Below, piece after piece: positions 35,061-43,656 of a stretch of DNA of 64,000 nt. The DNA is from Gordonia polyisoprenivorans NBRC 16320 = JCM 10675 (GTDB lineage: Bacteria; Actinomycetota; Actinomycetes; Mycobacteriales; Mycobacteriaceae), in the NCBI RefSeq assembly GCF_000241325.1, contig NZ_BAEI01000087.1:186001-250000 (forward strand). The letters are read 5' to 3'. Every line of letters starts with the position of its first letter. Position 1 is the stretch's first letter. The position numbers were made by a program, and so were the translations under genes. Below the pieces are notes generated by a model. The model was not told the DNA's origin. It saw nothing but the letters and a program-made list of their open reading frames with translations, and did no database searches.

Positions 35061-36365
35061 ATGACGCAATCGGCCGACTGGATGGCGGCGGCGAGAGTGG
35101 TGCGGCGGTTGGGGTTCGGTGCGACCGGAACCCAGGTCGACGCCGTGGTGGCCTCGGGAATCGACACCTACCTCCAGCGCGTGCTCACACCCGCCCCCGC
35201 ACCCGATCGTGGGGTCGATGCCACCCCGGCCCCGCACTTCGGCATCGTGGCGCGGGTGCCGCGCAGCGCGTCGGCCGCGGTGCGCAAGCACGTCCGATCC
35301 GAACGTTCGGCGCAGACAAAGCAATTGGTGACCTGGTGGACACATCGGATGATCGCCGCCGAGGTGCCCGAACGCGAGAAACTGACCTTCATGTGGCACA
35401 ACCACTTCGCCACGTCGATCGCCAAGGTCGGCTCTGCCGCGGAGATGCTCGCCCAGAACGAGAAGCTGCGCACGATGGGGCTCGGACAGTTCCGTCCGCT
35501 GGCCTACACCATGCTGACCGATGCGGCGATGCTGCGCTGGCTCGACGGCGCCAGCAACGTCAAGGGTGCCGCGAATGAGAACCTCGCCCGCGAATTCATG
35601 GAACTGTTCGCCCTCGGACACGGCAACGGGTACACCGAGACCGACGTCCGCGAAGGTGCACGGGCCCTGACCGGGTGGCGGCCGGACAATCGCGGGGGCA
35701 CGGTACTCAAGCCGACGTTGCATGATTCGGGCACCAAGACCGTCCTGGGCGTCACCGGCGATCTGGACGCCGCGAGCTTCTGCGACGCAGTGCTCGATCA
35801 CCCGACCTCCGCCGGCTACGTCGCCACCAGGGTGTGGCAGCACCTGGCCGGGGACACGCCGCCGTCGGCGGCCGCGCTGACCCGGTTGACCTCGGCGTAC
35901 GGCCCCGACCGTGATCTGCGCGGTCTGGTCGCCGCGATCGTTACCGACCCCGAGCTCGGCAACTCCTCGGGAGTGGCCTCCCCCGTGCAGTGGCTCATCG
36001 GCGCCACCAGGGCGCTACAGCCGAAACCAGGTGCTTCCGAACTCAAACGAACAACCTCCACCCTCAAGACGTTGGGCCAGCAGCCCTTCTACCCACCCGA
36101 CGTCGGGGGCTGGCCGTCCGGGCAGGCATGGCTGTCGACCGCCGGCGCCGAAACACGCTGGAACACAGCGATGCGCCTGGCCCGTGACGCGCAGGTCACC
36201 ACCATCCACGACGCCGCCGCGGGGGAGCGTATCGACGCCGCGGCGCATCTGCTCGGTGTCGGCGGATTCTCCGACCGGACCGTGAAGGTGATGCAGGGGT
36301 CGGTCAAGAATCCAGTGACGCTCACCGCGATCGCCCTCAACAGCCCCGAATACCTGACCGTCTGA
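35061..36365 (+). CDS. DUF1800 domain protein
   Basis: A 434-residue protein starting at ATG 35061. It carries DUF1800 features: 'RRLGFGATG' at the N-terminus, the 'HRMIAAEVPEREKLTFMWHNHFATS' stretch, 'NENLAREFMELFALGHGN' and 'YPPDVGGWPSGQAWLS' near the C-terminus. DUF1800 proteins are typically paired with DUF1501 genes, and one follows here 31 bp later. The biochemical function is unknown; the pair is often described as secreted or surface associated. Confidence 0.88.
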   Translation: MTQSADWMAAARVVRRLGFGATGTQVDAVVASGIDTYLQRVLTPAPAPDRGVDATPAPHFGIVARVPRSASAAVRKHVRSERSAQTKQLVTWWTHRMIAAEVPEREKLTFMWHNHFATSIAKVGSAAEMLAQNEKLRTMGLGQFRPLAYTMLTDAAMLRWLDGASNVKGAANENLAREFMELFALGHGNGYTETDVREGARALTGWRPDNRGGTVLKPTLHDSGTKTVLGVTGDLDAASFCDAVLDHPTSAGYVATRVWQHLAGDTPPSAAALTRLTSAYGPDRDLRGLVAAIVTDPELGNSSGVASPVQWLIGATRALQPKPGASELKRTTSTLKTLGQQPFYPPDVGGWPSGQAWLSTAGAETRWNTAMRLARDAQVTTIHDAAAGERIDAAAHLLGVGGFSDRTVKVMQGSVKNPVTLTAIALNSPEYLTV

Positions 36366-36396
36366 ACACCATTCGCGCGATCCGAGGCAGGAGCAC

Positions 36397-37611
36397 ATGA
36401 AGACCATCGACGTCAATCGCCGCACATTCCTCGTCGGCACCGGTGTGCTGGCCGCACTCGGCGCCGCGGGCGGGGTTACCACCGTCACCTGGGACGACCT
36501 GCACCGGGCGAGCGTGGACCATCCACGAGTCGTGGGCAACGGCGTGCTGGTCATCCTCACCATGTACGGCGGGAACGACGGCATCAATACGCTGATCCCG
36601 TACGCGGACAGCGCCTACCACGACAACCGGCCCGAACTCGCCTACGCCCCACAGGATGTGCTGCACCTCGACGACTCGCTTGGGCTGAACCCGGCGATGA
36701 AGGGACTGCATAACGCGTGGGGCGACGGGACCCTGGCGATCGTGCGTGGCGTCGGGTACCCGCAGCCCGACCACAGTCATTTCCGCTCCATGGACATCTG
36801 GCAGACCGCGTCGCCGGGGTCGGCGGTACCGAGCGGATGGATAGGACGATGGCTCGACGCGACGGGCGATGATCCGTTGCGCGCCCTCAACATCGGGCCG
36901 GTGCTGCCGATGCTGTCGATCGGTGCGAAGTCGACGGCAGCCGCACTCGACCCTACGGGTAGCCCGCTCGCCGCGCCGGTCGTCGCACGGCTGGCGCAAC
37001 TGGGAGCACCGTCGGCGCCGGACAGTCCCGCCGAACAGATGGTCTGCACTTCTTACGCCGCCGAGAACAAGGCGGCGTCGGCGCTGCGTGGGGTGCGGGC
37101 GTCGAAGGGGACGACCGGCTCGGCGGGTGCAGAGGGCAAAGCGCTTGCCGAACAACTCGATACCGTCGCCCGGTGCGTGAGCGCCGGAGTGCCGACCAAG
37201 GTGTACTCGGTGAGCATCGGCGGATTCGACACACACGCCGACGAACGCGAGACACAGCAGAATCTGCTCGGTGAGGTCGACTCGGCCCTGTCGTCGTTTC
37301 TCACCCGGATGGCCGGTGACCCGCGCGGCCGCGACGTCATCGTCATGGCCTACTCGGAGTTCGGTCGTCGCGTGCGCGCCAACGCCTCTCAGGGCACCGA
37401 CCACGGCACCGCGGGCCCGGTCTTCGTCGCCGGCTCTCCCGTCCGCGGCGGCTTCTACGGTGACGAACCGAGTCTGACCGATCTGGACGACGGAGATCTC
37501 AAGGCCACCACGGACTTCCGCGACATCTACGCCGAACTCCTGGGAACCGGCCTCGGCACCGACCCGACGCCGTCGGTGGGGACTGGACGGCGGGCGGTCG
37601 GGTTCCTGTAG
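36397..37611 (+). CDS. DUF1501 domain protein with twin-arginine signal
   Basis: A 404-residue protein with the twin-arginine motif 'NRRTFLVGTG' followed by a hydrophobic stretch, indicating Tat export. The DUF1501 core contains 'LTMYGGNDGINTLIPY', 'HFRSMDIWQTASP', 'IGGFDTHADE' and 'SEFGRRV...GTDHGTAGP', a sulfatase/phosphatase-like fold with possible metal ligands. It forms a two-gene operon with the DUF1800 gene. Function is unknown. Confidence 0.88.
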   Translation: MKTIDVNRRTFLVGTGVLAALGAAGGVTTVTWDDLHRASVDHPRVVGNGVLVILTMYGGNDGINTLIPYADSAYHDNRPELAYAPQDVLHLDDSLGLNPAMKGLHNAWGDGTLAIVRGVGYPQPDHSHFRSMDIWQTASPGSAVPSGWIGRWLDATGDDPLRALNIGPVLPMLSIGAKSTAAALDPTGSPLAAPVVARLAQLGAPSAPDSPAEQMVCTSYAAENKAASALRGVRASKGTTGSAGAEGKALAEQLDTVARCVSAGVPTKVYSVSIGGFDTHADERETQQNLLGEVDSALSSFLTRMAGDPRGRDVIVMAYSEFGRRVRANASQGTDHGTAGPVFVAGSPVRGGFYGDEPSLTDLDDGDLKATTDFRDIYAELLGTGLGTDPTPSVGTGRRAVGFL

Positions 37612-37689
37612 GTGGGGTTGCCTACACAGGGGGTTTCGAGTACTTGTCGAGACCGTCCTGCTCGAGACCACCCTTTCCCCGGATGATCG

Positions 37690-37975
37690 AGAACCCTTCC
37701 CTCCCGATGGTCGAGGTGCGAGCCGCGTGTGGCGAGCCTCGAGACCCGGCGAGACAACAAACATCCCAACCACATCCACCGTCACATGACCCAACGCGAG
37801 CCGAACTTGTGGACGCCCCCGCTGCACCAGCCGCGCCCGCACATTGGAGCCGCGTACGTATTACTCCCGATGGTCGAGAACCTTTCCTCCGATGGTCGAG
37901 GTGCACGGCGCCCCGGCGCCGGGCCTCGAGACCCGGCAAGACAACAGGACTCCCAACCACATCGGATACTCACAC
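37690..37975. repeat. Palindromic repeat cluster C
   Basis: Two elements at about 37707-37785 and 37876-37965 begin with the GATGGTCGAGGTGC arm, form a hairpin closed by GCCTCGAGACCC, and continue with GGCRAGACAACA and CCCAACCACATC. They are the same 75-80 bp repeat as in cluster B, in the opposite orientation. The interior of the second element is the GGCGCCCCGGCGCC type. No gene is visible in 37612-38129. Confidence 0.78.
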
Positions 37976-37979
37976 GGCG

Positions 37980-39499
37980 AAATTGCACCGCTTACCACAT
38001 CCCACCGACAAGACTTCAGCTCCGAAACAAGTTGTCCACAAGCAGAATTGATCGAAAGTATCCCTTGCATCGAACATACTTTCCTGTAGACTGGATACAT
38101 CGCACCGATCAGCCACTGGGGAGGGGCCCATGATCGACACCACTGAAGCTCCCGACGCTGGAACCGTCGACGCCGAAGCAGTTTTCGCCGACATCGTCGC
38201 CCGACTCAGCGACCTGCAATGGAATCCGGACATGACCGGACCCCAGGCCTTCGGTGCGATGAAACAAGTCCTCTTTCTGCGTAATCTGGTTGATCACCAT
38301 GCCACCACCCTCACCGGCGAGATGGATCGCTTGGGTGTCGCCGATCACAAGACCACCCGGCTTCGGGAGTTGTTGATCAGCATGGGTTTCGCACCCGCCG
38401 TCGCAAGTCGATACGTGCGGATCTCGGCCACCACCGATGTCGATCTGTTGTTGGCGCATGCCGCGGACGGGTCCATCTCCTCCGAACACACCGATGCCAT
38501 CGTCCGCGGGTTGGCGCACATCGACACCCGATGCCCCGAACCTATGGACACCGCGCAGCGCTGTGAATACCTGCGGAAACTCTTGTCGCACTATTTCGCC
38601 GGTTTCACCCCCGCCGAGATCAACCTCTACGCGCGGCAGTTGGGGAACGAGTTGGCGGCCGAAACACCGGGCGGGTTGCCGGCCGCCGAGGACAAGTCGA
38701 TCAACTCCTACACCGACCGCATCACCGACGACGGCCGGTTGGAGATCTCGGCGAACCTCGACATCGTCGCCGGCGAGAAAACCAGAACTTTGATGGAAAC
38801 CTTGTCGGCGCCCAAGCCTCAGCCCGACGGATCCCCGGATCCGCGGACACCCGAACAGATCTGCGCGGCCGCGTTCGAAACGATCGTGGAGTTGGCGGCA
38901 CAAGGTTTGGCGGACACCACGTTCTCGGCGAAACCCACCAGCGGACTGTTGTGGACCTGGTCGGCGGACAACCCCGCGCTCGGTGGGGATTTGCAGAACA
39001 TGGGTGCGATCACCGAAGCGACTGCCAAGTTGTTGTCGTGTGACACGACGATCACCAAGATCATGCTCGATCCCAACGGGGTACCGCTCAGTGTTGGGGA
39101 GGCGAAACGCTTCTTCACCCCCGGACAACGCAAAGCGTTGCTGGTGCGTGATCGTGGATGTATCAAGTGTGGTGCCCACGCCGGACGCTGCCAAGGACAT
39201 CATTTGCACCATTGGGTTGATGGTGGTCCCACCGACCTCGACAACGGCTGCCTACTGTGCACCAGCTGCCATGACGATGTGCATCACCATGGCTGGGACA
39301 TCATCATGGGATTCGACCGGCACCCCTGGCTGATCCCACCCGCCAGCATCGACCCGAAACGACGACCGATACCGTCGTATCACCGACGGACCATGCGACT
39401 CGACGACACCGCAGCCTGACCCACGCTGTCCCACTACCTGATTCCCTGCACCCGGCCTGGCCGGGACCGCATCTGTTGTTTGAGAACTCTATAGCGAAA
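37980..39499 (+). repeat. DUF222-HNH repeated unit, copy 2
   Basis: Matches copy 1 over the gene and flanks: upstream conservation starts near 37980 ('CTTACCACATCCCACCGACA') and downstream conservation ends near 39499 after 'CATCTGTTGTTTGAGAACTC'. Boundaries are estimated by eye. Confidence 0.7.
38130..39419 (+). CDS. DUF222 domain protein with C-terminal HNH nuclease motif (copy 2)
   Basis: A 429-residue protein nearly identical to copy 1. It differs mainly by an insertion near the N-terminus (DAGTVDAEAV) and in the HNH loop, which here reads HLHHWVDGGPTDLDNG. The ATG at 38130 follows GGGGAGGGG. The C-terminal zinc/HNH motif is intact (CIKCG, HHLHHW, CLLCTSCHDDVHHHGW). It is flanked by palindromic repeat clusters C and D and inserted between the DUF1501 gene and murB. 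High identity to copy 1 implies recent duplication or gene conversion. Confidence 0.9.
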   Translation: MIDTTEAPDAGTVDAEAVFADIVARLSDLQWNPDMTGPQAFGAMKQVLFLRNLVDHHATTLTGEMDRLGVADHKTTRLRELLISMGFAPAVASRYVRISATTDVDLLLAHAADGSISSEHTDAIVRGLAHIDTRCPEPMDTAQRCEYLRKLLSHYFAGFTPAEINLYARQLGNELAAETPGGLPAAEDKSINSYTDRITDDGRLEISANLDIVAGEKTRTLMETLSAPKPQPDGSPDPRTPEQICAAAFETIVELAAQGLADTTFSAKPTSGLLWTWSADNPALGGDLQNMGAITEATAKLLSCDTTITKIMLDPNGVPLSVGEAKRFFTPGQRKALLVRDRGCIKCGAHAGRCQGHHLHHWVDGGPTDLDNGCLLCTSCHDDVHHHGWDIIMGFDRHPWLIPPASIDPKRRPIPSYHRRTMRLDDTAA

Positions 39500-39820
39500 C
39501 CCACCCGATGGTCGAGGTGTGTCGCGCCGCCGGTGGCCCGGAATCCTTTCGACACAAGGAGTCTCGAGGCTCGTCGCTGGCGCTCCTCGGCACCTCGACC
39601 ATCGGGATGGGATGGCCGTCGGGCGAGGCGGGCGGAGCATTCTTCGATGGCGAGTCGTCTTCCCCCGCTGGTCGAGGTGCGAGCCGCGTGCGGCGATCCT
39701 CGAGACCGCCTGCACCGGTGCTGGATTCGGGCCACGGTGGTCCGGATGTATATCGGCGCAAGAGGTCTCGAGGCTACGGAGTTATCGCTCCTTCGCACCT
39801 CGACCAGCGGGGTCGATCGT
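39500..39820. repeat. Palindromic repeat cluster D
   Basis: Hairpin elements with GATGGTCGAGGTG or ACCTCGACCATCGGG arms at about 39505-39530, 39560-39605, 39662-39705 and 39765-39812. Interior types mix the CGTCGCTGGCGCTCC, GAGCCGCGTGCGG and a divergent ACGGAGTTATCGCTCC form. The cluster fills the gap between DUF222-HNH copy 2 and the murB stop at 39832, so it ends 12-20 bp from murB. Confidence 0.78.
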
Positions 39821-39831
39821 CGGGCGGGGTA

Positions 39832-40911
39832 CTACAGCGCGCAGTTCACCAAGACCGGCTCCGGGTGCAGGGTGACACCGAAGGTGTCGGCGACGCCGTC
39901 GCGCACGTCGCGGGCGAGAGCGAGGAGTTCTTCGGTGGTCGCGCCACCGCGATTGGTCAGGGCCAGTGTGTGTTTGGTACTCAGACGCACCGGAGCGTCG
40001 GGGCCGGGGTAGCCCTTGGCGTAGCCGGCGCGCTCGATGAGCCAGCCCGCGGAGAACTTGACGCCATCCGGTGCCGGATAGGTGGGGACGGCGACGTCGG
40101 CACCGAGCCGGCCGGCGATGCGGTCGAGAATGGCCGGCGCGTCGTCGGCCCCGACGATCGGGTTGGTGAAAAACGAACCGGCACTCCAGGTGTCGTGGTC
40201 GTCGGGATCGAGCACCATGCCCTTGCCCGCACGCAGCGCCAGGACGGCCTCACGGACCGCCGCGGCGTCGGCGCGGCCACCCGGCTCGACGCCCATGGCG
40301 GCGGACAGTTCGCGATACCGCAGTGGCTGACTGGCGCGATCGTCGTTGAGCCAGAACGACACCGCAACCACGACCATCTCGTCGCGATGCTTGAGTCGCG
40401 ACGTGCGGTAGGCCAGGCCGAGTTCACCCGGGGCCACCCATCGCAGGGTCCCCGAACGACGGTCGAGCACCTGGACCTCACGCAGCACGTCGGCGACCTC
40501 GACGCCGTAGGCGCCGACGTTCTGTACCGGCGTCGCACCGGTCGATCCAGGAATCCCGGAGAGACATTCCAGCCCACCGAAACCGGCCTCGACGGTCGCG
40601 GCCACCAGATCGTCCCAGGTGACCCCGGCGTCGGCGGTGACATGGGCCCGGCCCGATTCGCGGCCGGTCCCGAACTCGATACGGCTGCTCTCGATGCGGA
40701 TGGCGGTTCCGGCGAAGCCCGCGTCGGCGATGACGAGGTTCGATCCGCCACCCATGACCAGGACCGGCTCGGAGACGGCGTCGGCGGCGAGGATCTCCTC
40801 GACGACCGATCGGGTGTCCTCACAGCGGAGCAGTGCCCGCGCCGGGCCGCCGACCCGCAGGGTGGTCAGGCCGGCCAGCGGCACTCCGGGCTGCAGCGAA
40901 GTCTCGGTCAC
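39832..40911 (-). CDS. murB: UDP-N-acetylmuramate dehydrogenase
   Basis: A 359-residue FAD enzyme that reduces UDP-GlcNAc-enolpyruvate to UDP-MurNAc in peptidoglycan synthesis. Visible features are the FAD_binding_4 segment 'VMGGGSNLVIADAGFAGTAIRI', the 'LSGIPGSTGATPVQNVGAYGVEV' motif and the C-terminal domain with the catalytic Ser in 'SAGSFFTNP'. The protein ends 'HPEPVLVN', containing the conserved Glu. It is transcribed away from the DUF2505 genes, which begin 69 bp upstream. The 3' end abuts repeat cluster D. Confidence 0.95.
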   Translation of the reverse strand: MTETSLQPGVPLAGLTTLRVGGPARALLRCEDTRSVVEEILAADAVSEPVLVMGGGSNLVIADAGFAGTAIRIESSRIEFGTGRESGRAHVTADAGVTWDDLVAATVEAGFGGLECLSGIPGSTGATPVQNVGAYGVEVADVLREVQVLDRRSGTLRWVAPGELGLAYRTSRLKHRDEMVVVAVSFWLNDDRASQPLRYRELSAAMGVEPGGRADAAAVREAVLALRAGKGMVLDPDDHDTWSAGSFFTNPIVGADDAPAILDRIAGRLGADVAVPTYPAPDGVKFSAGWLIERAGYAKGYPGPDAPVRLSTKHTLALTNRGGATTEELLALARDVRDGVADTFGVTLHPEPVLVNCAL

Positions 40912-40979
40912 GGGGCCAACGGTAACCCGAGGCGGCGCACGACAGCCGACGTCGGTGGCGTCGAGTAATCTCTCATCCC

Positions 40980-41474
40980 ATGGCGAGCCCGCTGAAGCAC
41001 TCGGTGTCCTATCCGTTCTCTGCCGACCGGTACTGGGAGATCGTGTCGACCGAGCAGTACTGGCACGACCTGCTCGAAGCCACCAACTCCAGCCACGGCA
41101 GGCTCGAGTCCTTCTCGTCGGACGGCACCACGGTGACGGTGAAGATGCTCCAAGGGGTGCCCGAGGATCGACTGCCGTCGGTGGTCACCAAGGTGCGTCC
41201 CGGCGACCTCGAGATCCCACGCACGATGACCTTCACCCGGGCGAAGGACGCGGTCAACGGCACGATGCACGCCTCGGTGTCGGGCGCTCCGGCCGACGTC
41301 GAGGGCGCTCTGGTGGTTTCCGGTGACCCGGCCGGCGTCGAGTACACGGGCACCGCCAAGGTGGGGATTCCCTTCGTTGGCGGCAAGATCGAGAGCGCCG
41401 TCATCGAACAACTCGTGGACCTGCTCGACAACGAACGGGAGAAGACGGTGACTTGGGAGGCCGCTCACCGCTGA
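40980..41474 (+). CDS. DUF2505 family protein (first of two)
   Basis: A 164-residue protein with the START-like DUF2505 fold: 'FPFSADRYWEIVSTEQYWHDLLEATNSSHGRLESFSSDGTTVTVKML' like N-terminus, then 'GTAKVGIPFVGGKIESAVIEQLVDLLDNE' at the C-terminus. It is the counterpart of Rv0481c, divergent from murB as in mycobacteria. Function is unknown; the fold could hold a hydrophobic ligand. The paralogue at 41490 follows after 15 bp. Confidence 0.85.
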   Translation: MASPLKHSVSYPFSADRYWEIVSTEQYWHDLLEATNSSHGRLESFSSDGTTVTVKMLQGVPEDRLPSVVTKVRPGDLEIPRTMTFTRAKDAVNGTMHASVSGAPADVEGALVVSGDPAGVEYTGTAKVGIPFVGGKIESAVIEQLVDLLDNEREKTVTWEAAHR

Positions 41475-41489
41475 CGTAACCTGGCCGTC

Positions 41490-41999
41490 ATGGCACGACG
41501 TCTCAGCTACTCCGCGCGCTATGCGCATCCCGTGGAGAAGCTCTACGAAGCTCAGAGCTCCCGGCAGTATTGGGATGACATGATGGCGGGCTTCCAGATG
41601 ATCTCGCCGCACTGCGAGGTGGAAGACTTCCGGTCCGATGAAACCGGCCTTAAAGTGGTGCTCAAGCAGCACATCGGCCGCGATCAGCTGCCCCCGATCG
41701 CCCAGACCGTCCTGATGAAGGACATGGTGATCACCCGCGAGGAATCGTTCGGGCCGTTCGACCCGGACAACACCAAGGGCAATTACACCGCGTCGATCCC
41801 CGCGGGTCCCGGCAATCTGCAGGGCTGGCAGGAACTGTTCCCCACCGAGACCGGCTGCACCATCCGCAAGACCACCGAGGTCAAGGTCTTCATCCCGTTC
41901 ATCAACGGCAAACTCGAGCAACTCATGCTGGTCAACCTGGTGGATCTGTTCCGTGCGGAGGCCGAGTACTCCAAGGACTGGATCGACAAGAACCTCTGA
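41490..41999 (+). CDS. DUF2505 family protein (second of two)
   Basis: A 169-residue paralogue of the preceding gene, sharing the 'YWDDMM', 'TEVKVFIPFINGKLEQLMLVNLVDLFRAEAEY' pattern. It is only distantly similar to its neighbour, so the duplication is old. It lies in the same operon, between the first DUF2505 gene and the methyltransferase at 42004. Function is unknown. Confidence 0.85.
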   Translation: MARRLSYSARYAHPVEKLYEAQSSRQYWDDMMAGFQMISPHCEVEDFRSDETGLKVVLKQHIGRDQLPPIAQTVLMKDMVITREESFGPFDPDNTKGNYTASIPAGPGNLQGWQELFPTETGCTIRKTTEVKVFIPFINGKLEQLMLVNLVDLFRAEAEYSKDWIDKNL

Positions 42000-42003
42000 C
42001 GGC

Positions 42004-42786
42004 GTGACACCCACCCCGAGACCTCACGGTCGGGTGACCCGGGGTACCACCAACATCAACCGCCTGCGCCGCGTTGACCGGTGGATGGCGCACGAACCGT
42101 CGATCGTCGCGGCACTGGCCGCCGTCGCGCGACCGATCGTCGTCGACCTTGGATACGGTGCACGGTCCGACACCTGTGTCGAGATGGCCCGGCGACTGCG
42201 GCCCGTCGCTCCCGACCTGCAGATGATCGGCCTCGAGATCGACCCCGACCGCATCGTCGCCCCGATCGACGGCGTGCGATTCGCACTCGGTGGTTTCGAG
42301 CTCGCCGGATTCCGGCCACAACTGGTCCGCGCGTTCAATGTCCTGCGACAGTACGACGAGCACGAGGTCGCCCCCGCGTGGTCGCAGATGATCACGCGAC
42401 TGGCTCCCGGCGGGCTGATCGTCGAAGGTACCTGCGACGAGATCGGCCGTCGGTGCGCCTGGGTGCTGCTCGACGCCGCCGGGCCTCGCAGCCTCACCCT
42501 GTGCTGGTCGCCCGCGCACACCGGGAGACCCTCCGACCTCGCCGAACGGCTCCCCAAGGCGCTCATCCATCGCAACGTGCCCGGTGAGCGCATCCACGAG
42601 TTGCTCGTCACCGCCGACCGCTGCTGGGACAACGCCGCCGGTCGGACGGTCTTCGGCCCACGCGCACGTTGGGCGCAGACCCTCACGCTGATGCGTGCGG
42701 CCGGCGTCGACGTCGCGATTCCACGCCGCCGCGTCGTCGACAATCTGTTGACCGTGCCCTGGGAGACGGTCGCACCACGCGGGTAG
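42004..42786 (+). CDS. SAM-dependent methyltransferase-like protein
   Basis: A 260-residue protein starting at GTG 42004, four bases after the DUF2505 stop. The core includes 'IVVDLGYGARSDTCVEMA' (motif I position) and 'MIGLEIDPDRI' (motif II), followed by 'RLAPGGLIVEGTCDEIGRR'. This is a Rossmann-like SAM-binding pattern. The substrate is unknown. It is in the operon with the DUF2505 and nitrilase genes. Confidence 0.8.
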   Translation: MTPTPRPHGRVTRGTTNINRLRRVDRWMAHEPSIVAALAAVARPIVVDLGYGARSDTCVEMARRLRPVAPDLQMIGLEIDPDRIVAPIDGVRFALGGFELAGFRPQLVRAFNVLRQYDEHEVAPAWSQMITRLAPGGLIVEGTCDEIGRRCAWVLLDAAGPRSLTLCWSPAHTGRPSDLAERLPKALIHRNVPGERIHELLVTADRCWDNAAGRTVFGPRARWAQTLTLMRAAGVDVAIPRRRVVDNLLTVPWETVAPRG

Positions 42787-42795
42787 TTTGGCCAC

Positions 42796-43623
42796 ATGCG
42801 CATCGCGATGGCCCAGATCACCTCCGGTACCGACCCGGACGACAACCTGCGTCTGGTCGCCGAACACACGGCCGCGGCGGCCGCCGACGGTGCCGTTCTC
42901 GTCGTGTTCCCCGAGGCGACGATGTGCCGGTTCGGGGTGCCGCTGGGCCCGGTCGCCCAATCGCTCGACGGGCCGTGGGCCACAGGCGTCTCGCAGATCG
43001 CGGTCGAGAACTCGGTGACCGTGATCGCGGGCATGTTCACCCCCGGCGACGACGGGCGAGTCGCCAACACCCTGCTGGTCGCAGCACCTGACGGCGCCCG
43101 CATCGGCTACGACAAGATCCACCTGTACGACGCCTTCGGCTTCCGGGAATCGGCCACCGTCGCACCCGGTGACGTCGCGCGGACCGTGACGGTCGACGGC
43201 GTCCGCATCGGCCTGGCCACCTGCTACGACATCCGCTTCCCGGCGCTGTTCACCGCGCTTGCCCAAAACGGGGCCGAGGTGATCGTCGTCCCCGCGTCCT
43301 GGGGTGCCGGGCGCGGCAAGGTCGAGCAATGGCGGACGCTGGCCACCGCACGTGCCCTCGACTCGACGTCCTATGTGGTGGCCGTCGGGCAGGCCGAACC
43401 CGCCGACGAGGAGCTCCGCGCGTCGAAAGCGCCGACCGGCGTAGGACATAGCCAAATCTCAGATCCCTTCGGTAGCGTGGTCGCGTCGTACACGGGGGAG
43501 CAACGGCTGGGTGTACACGACCTCGACCTGGGTGTTGTCGCCAAGGCTCGCGAGCAACTCGCGGTCCTCGCCAACCAGCGGGAATTCCGAATCGAACCGA
43601 CGCCCGTCGCGTACGAACTGTGA
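42796..43623 (+). CDS. Nitrilase-superfamily amidohydrolase
   Basis: A 275-residue carbon-nitrogen hydrolase with the Glu-Lys-Cys triad: Glu in 'VVFPEATMC' (about residue 40), Lys in 'YDKIHLYDAFG' (about 111) and Cys in 'ATCYDIRFP' (about 148). It matches Rv0480c by position and family. Related Nit1-type enzymes hydrolyse omega-amides such as deaminated glutathione, so a metabolite-repair role is plausible. It is 9 bp after the methyltransferase gene. Confidence 0.9.
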   Translation: MRIAMAQITSGTDPDDNLRLVAEHTAAAAADGAVLVVFPEATMCRFGVPLGPVAQSLDGPWATGVSQIAVENSVTVIAGMFTPGDDGRVANTLLVAAPDGARIGYDKIHLYDAFGFRESATVAPGDVARTVTVDGVRIGLATCYDIRFPALFTALAQNGAEVIVVPASWGAGRGKVEQWRTLATARALDSTSYVVAVGQAEPADEELRASKAPTGVGHSQISDPFGSVVASYTGEQRLGVHDLDLGVVAKAREQLAVLANQREFRIEPTPVAYEL

Positions 43624-43656
43624 TCACGCAAGACCGACGCCCCTAGGACGGAGTGC

